From Cardiocondyla obscurior (taxonomy: Eukaryota > Arthropoda > Insecta > Hymenoptera > Formicidae): a stretch of DNA of 64,000 nucleotides. A program made the position numbers and the translations under genes. Shown here in pieces: positions 62,035 to 64,000 of this stretch (within the stretch, counting starts at the first letter, position 1; every line of letters begins with the position of its first letter). The stretch spans positions 5,332,001-5,396,000 of the forward strand of contig NC_091869.1 of NCBI RefSeq assembly GCF_019399895.1, written 5' to 3'. Below the pieces are notes generated by a model. That model saw only the letters and a program-made list of their open reading frames with translations. It had not been told where the DNA came from and did not search any database.

Positions 62035-64000
62035 CCATTACTATTTGACTAGTAGATAGCATTTTTACCGAACTGCTGGATATTCATAAACCTCAGGGGG
62101 TTTTATAATTTAGAAGGAGTCGTTAGGGAATGGATACGGTATCCATTGTTACATTGGATATCCAGCAGTTACATTTAGCCAATCTTTTTTTTTTATATCT
62201 ATATATCACGTACGAGAATATCAATTAATAGATTATGATTTAACAGCGATGCAGCAGGTATTTGGTAGCGTATAGTATAGTTGCCATTTGAATATGAATA
62301 ATTTATCGATAATTTGCAAGAAAGTATTTTATTTCTCAATTTAGTTACAGCAGATTTTATTTTAGCTACTACAAACTTTAATTAGCTACATATTTATTGA
62401 AAGATATCTTTTGTATTGAATTATTTATACATTTATTTTTATTTTATATAATCGTGTTACTATACTATTTTCGTGACAAGATTATATATAATTTCTACTT
62501 ATAGCTACAGCTTTTAAAACTTTGAAACTATTAAAGAATAGTAATTGAGTTTTAAGAAGAACGTATATTATAGGAGTTAAAAACATAATCTCTCTTAATA
62601 ATATTTTTACATCTAAAGATTTACACATACATCTCTAATAATATAAGCTTATTTTATATCCGGGAAGTCTATCAATATTTACTGATTATCGTTAATTATT
62701 TTCTTAATAAGAAGTCTTGAAAAAAAATGCTACCACAACCGTTCTGCCGCTCAAGGTTCGTTCCCTGTATACTGTACATTGTTAAGAGAAAATATTTTCA
62801 GCAGTAATAACGTTTCCATGGCAATAATATAAGAAATAGTTTGCCTAAGCAATGACCGTAGACATGGGATATATAATACTACAATGGAATTGCATTTACA
62901 CAATGAAAGTTCCTATATTGCAAATTCAATTACGATAGTTTTTTATTCTTCGGAACAAAAGAACGTTTTGTTAAATAATCATGTGAATCAATATCTTAGA
63001 ATGAGAATGGCTATTGTCATGTAATTTGAAAGCGGAAGGCATAAAATGTTATAATTGCAAATACGCACCTATATCCCGAGTATTTTTAACTTCAGGTCAT
63101 AGGTTAATTTGATTGTAAGATATTGATCATAGATTTGTTGAAAGAGATGAGCGCCCACGTTCAATTTATATTTGAATAATGATGAGCAAACTTATTATTT
63201 TATTTTTTTTTTTCGAGAGGTATATGTTTTTCATATTGTGTCGTTTACTGTTTGTGCATTGTTATAACGATAAACGCAATTCTTCAAGGTACAAATTCAA
63301 CGTCTTCTTACGAAAGATATCTTTACGTTACATATATTGAACCAATGAAAAGTCAGAATGGTACAAGACAAGAACAAGTTACCATGGTAACAATGTTACT
63401 GCAAAACTTGGACTTTCCATCCGAATGAGTATTCCATACTTGTTCCTTACGTTACATTGATGTATCATTTATCGTGTACATACATCTATATAGATGATAT
63501 CGGTTTTACTTACAGAAATGCAGTAGAGACAAAATAGACATAAGCAAGAGTGACGATTAATCACTCACGAAAGCTCCAAACTACCCAAGTGTTCAGTAGG
63601 CCATGCTAGCAGGCAGCAAATATCTTTTAATTATTTATAACGGATAACAATGGTCGAAATGCAATATTGCCTAGCGTCTCACTTTGTCTCCAATATTTTT
63701 TTGTCCACACATGGGAACACTCCTGTAAGCAAGTTGCATCTCGACTATGCGGACTACGTAAATAAGTATGTACGATATGAACCTTATAAGAACACGTTAT
63801 ATACTCATAGCTGTACCATATAAGAGAAATGTGTATTCAGAGACAATGAGAATTTTTGATCGGTTTTTCGGTACGTATCTGAACACATGTATTTTCGACA
63901 TTGATGCGGGAATGTGCCTACAGAGTTGTCTCAAGACGCTGTTCGAAGATTATATATTACTCGACGACATACGGAAATTTATTACGAAGTAAGAGAGATA
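62035..64000 (+). other. S6k 3' UTR and downstream flank
   Basis: AT-rich DNA after the S6k stop. Part is likely a long 3' UTR; I could not pick a clear AATAAA. A perfect 14-bp palindrome, GTTACCATGGTAAC, lies near 63379-63392. A 74-residue open frame at 63768-63992 runs almost to the window edge but resembles nothing I know. Confidence 0.45.

Noticed and set aside
63768..63992. 74-residue frame at the right edge
   Set aside because: No recognisable domain, downstream of S6k in AT-rich DNA and cut near the window end. It could be noise or a piece of another gene; not supported.
1..64000. Search for tRNA, rRNA, CRISPR arrays, known microRNA sequences, viral insertions or reverse-transcriptase genes
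   Set aside because: None was recognised by eye on either strand. tRNAscan-SE, Infernal and RepeatMasker runs would be needed to exclude short or degenerate cases.

Overview
The window is nuclear DNA from an insect, most likely a hymenopteran and perhaps an ant. That placement is inferred from the proteins, the AT-rich introns and intergenic DNA with CpG-rich patches, the many short homopolymer tracts and small inverted-repeat transposons, and a RAD52-family gene, which Drosophila lacks. No bacterial, viral, CRISPR or operon-like structure was seen. All genes are spliced; exon joins were placed by reading GT/AG boundaries and checking that the phases close.

Layout, left to right. PLEKHJ1-like PH-domain gene (-, 898-1743), head to head with a RAD52-family gene (+, 2526-3555). 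PRMT6-like arginine methyltransferase (+, 4166-5457). About 4 kb without a gene. The serotonin transporter SerT (-, 11 coding exons, 9383-20088), with a possible CpG-rich 5' exon near 23.1 kb. SMIM14 (+, coding 27351-28196, probable 5' exon ending 25184). ZCCHC8, the scaffold of the nuclear exosome targeting complex (-, 7 coding exons, 30333-33340). Orai, the store-operated calcium channel pore (-, 3 coding exons, 35265-38144). About 10 kb without a gene, holding a Tc1/mariner-type MITE. A SEC14L2-like CRAL-TRIO/GOLD lipid-binding gene (+, 10 coding exons, 48938-56479), tail to tail with TXNDC17 (-, 56852-58000), which is head to head with S6k, the p70 ribosomal S6 kinase (+, 12 coding exons, 59141-62034). 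The last 2 kb is probably S6k 3' UTR and flank.

The genes are unrelated housekeeping and signalling functions (RNA surveillance, DNA repair, methylation, calcium entry, serotonin uptake, TOR signalling, redox). I see no sign that they work as one system. Two pairs share short upstream regions (PLEKHJ1/RAD52 and TXNDC17/S6k) and one pair converges closely (SEC14L2/TXNDC17).

I did not find a convincing undescribed system. The observations most worth a second look are: the reduced insect RAD52 with altered DNA-binding positions; the shortened zinc knuckle and the in-coding 24-bp minisatellite in ZCCHC8; a ZCCHC8 splice donor sitting at the edge of a tetranucleotide microsatellite; a histidine-rich Orai N-terminus; and a clean hAT-type MITE with an 8-bp target duplication.
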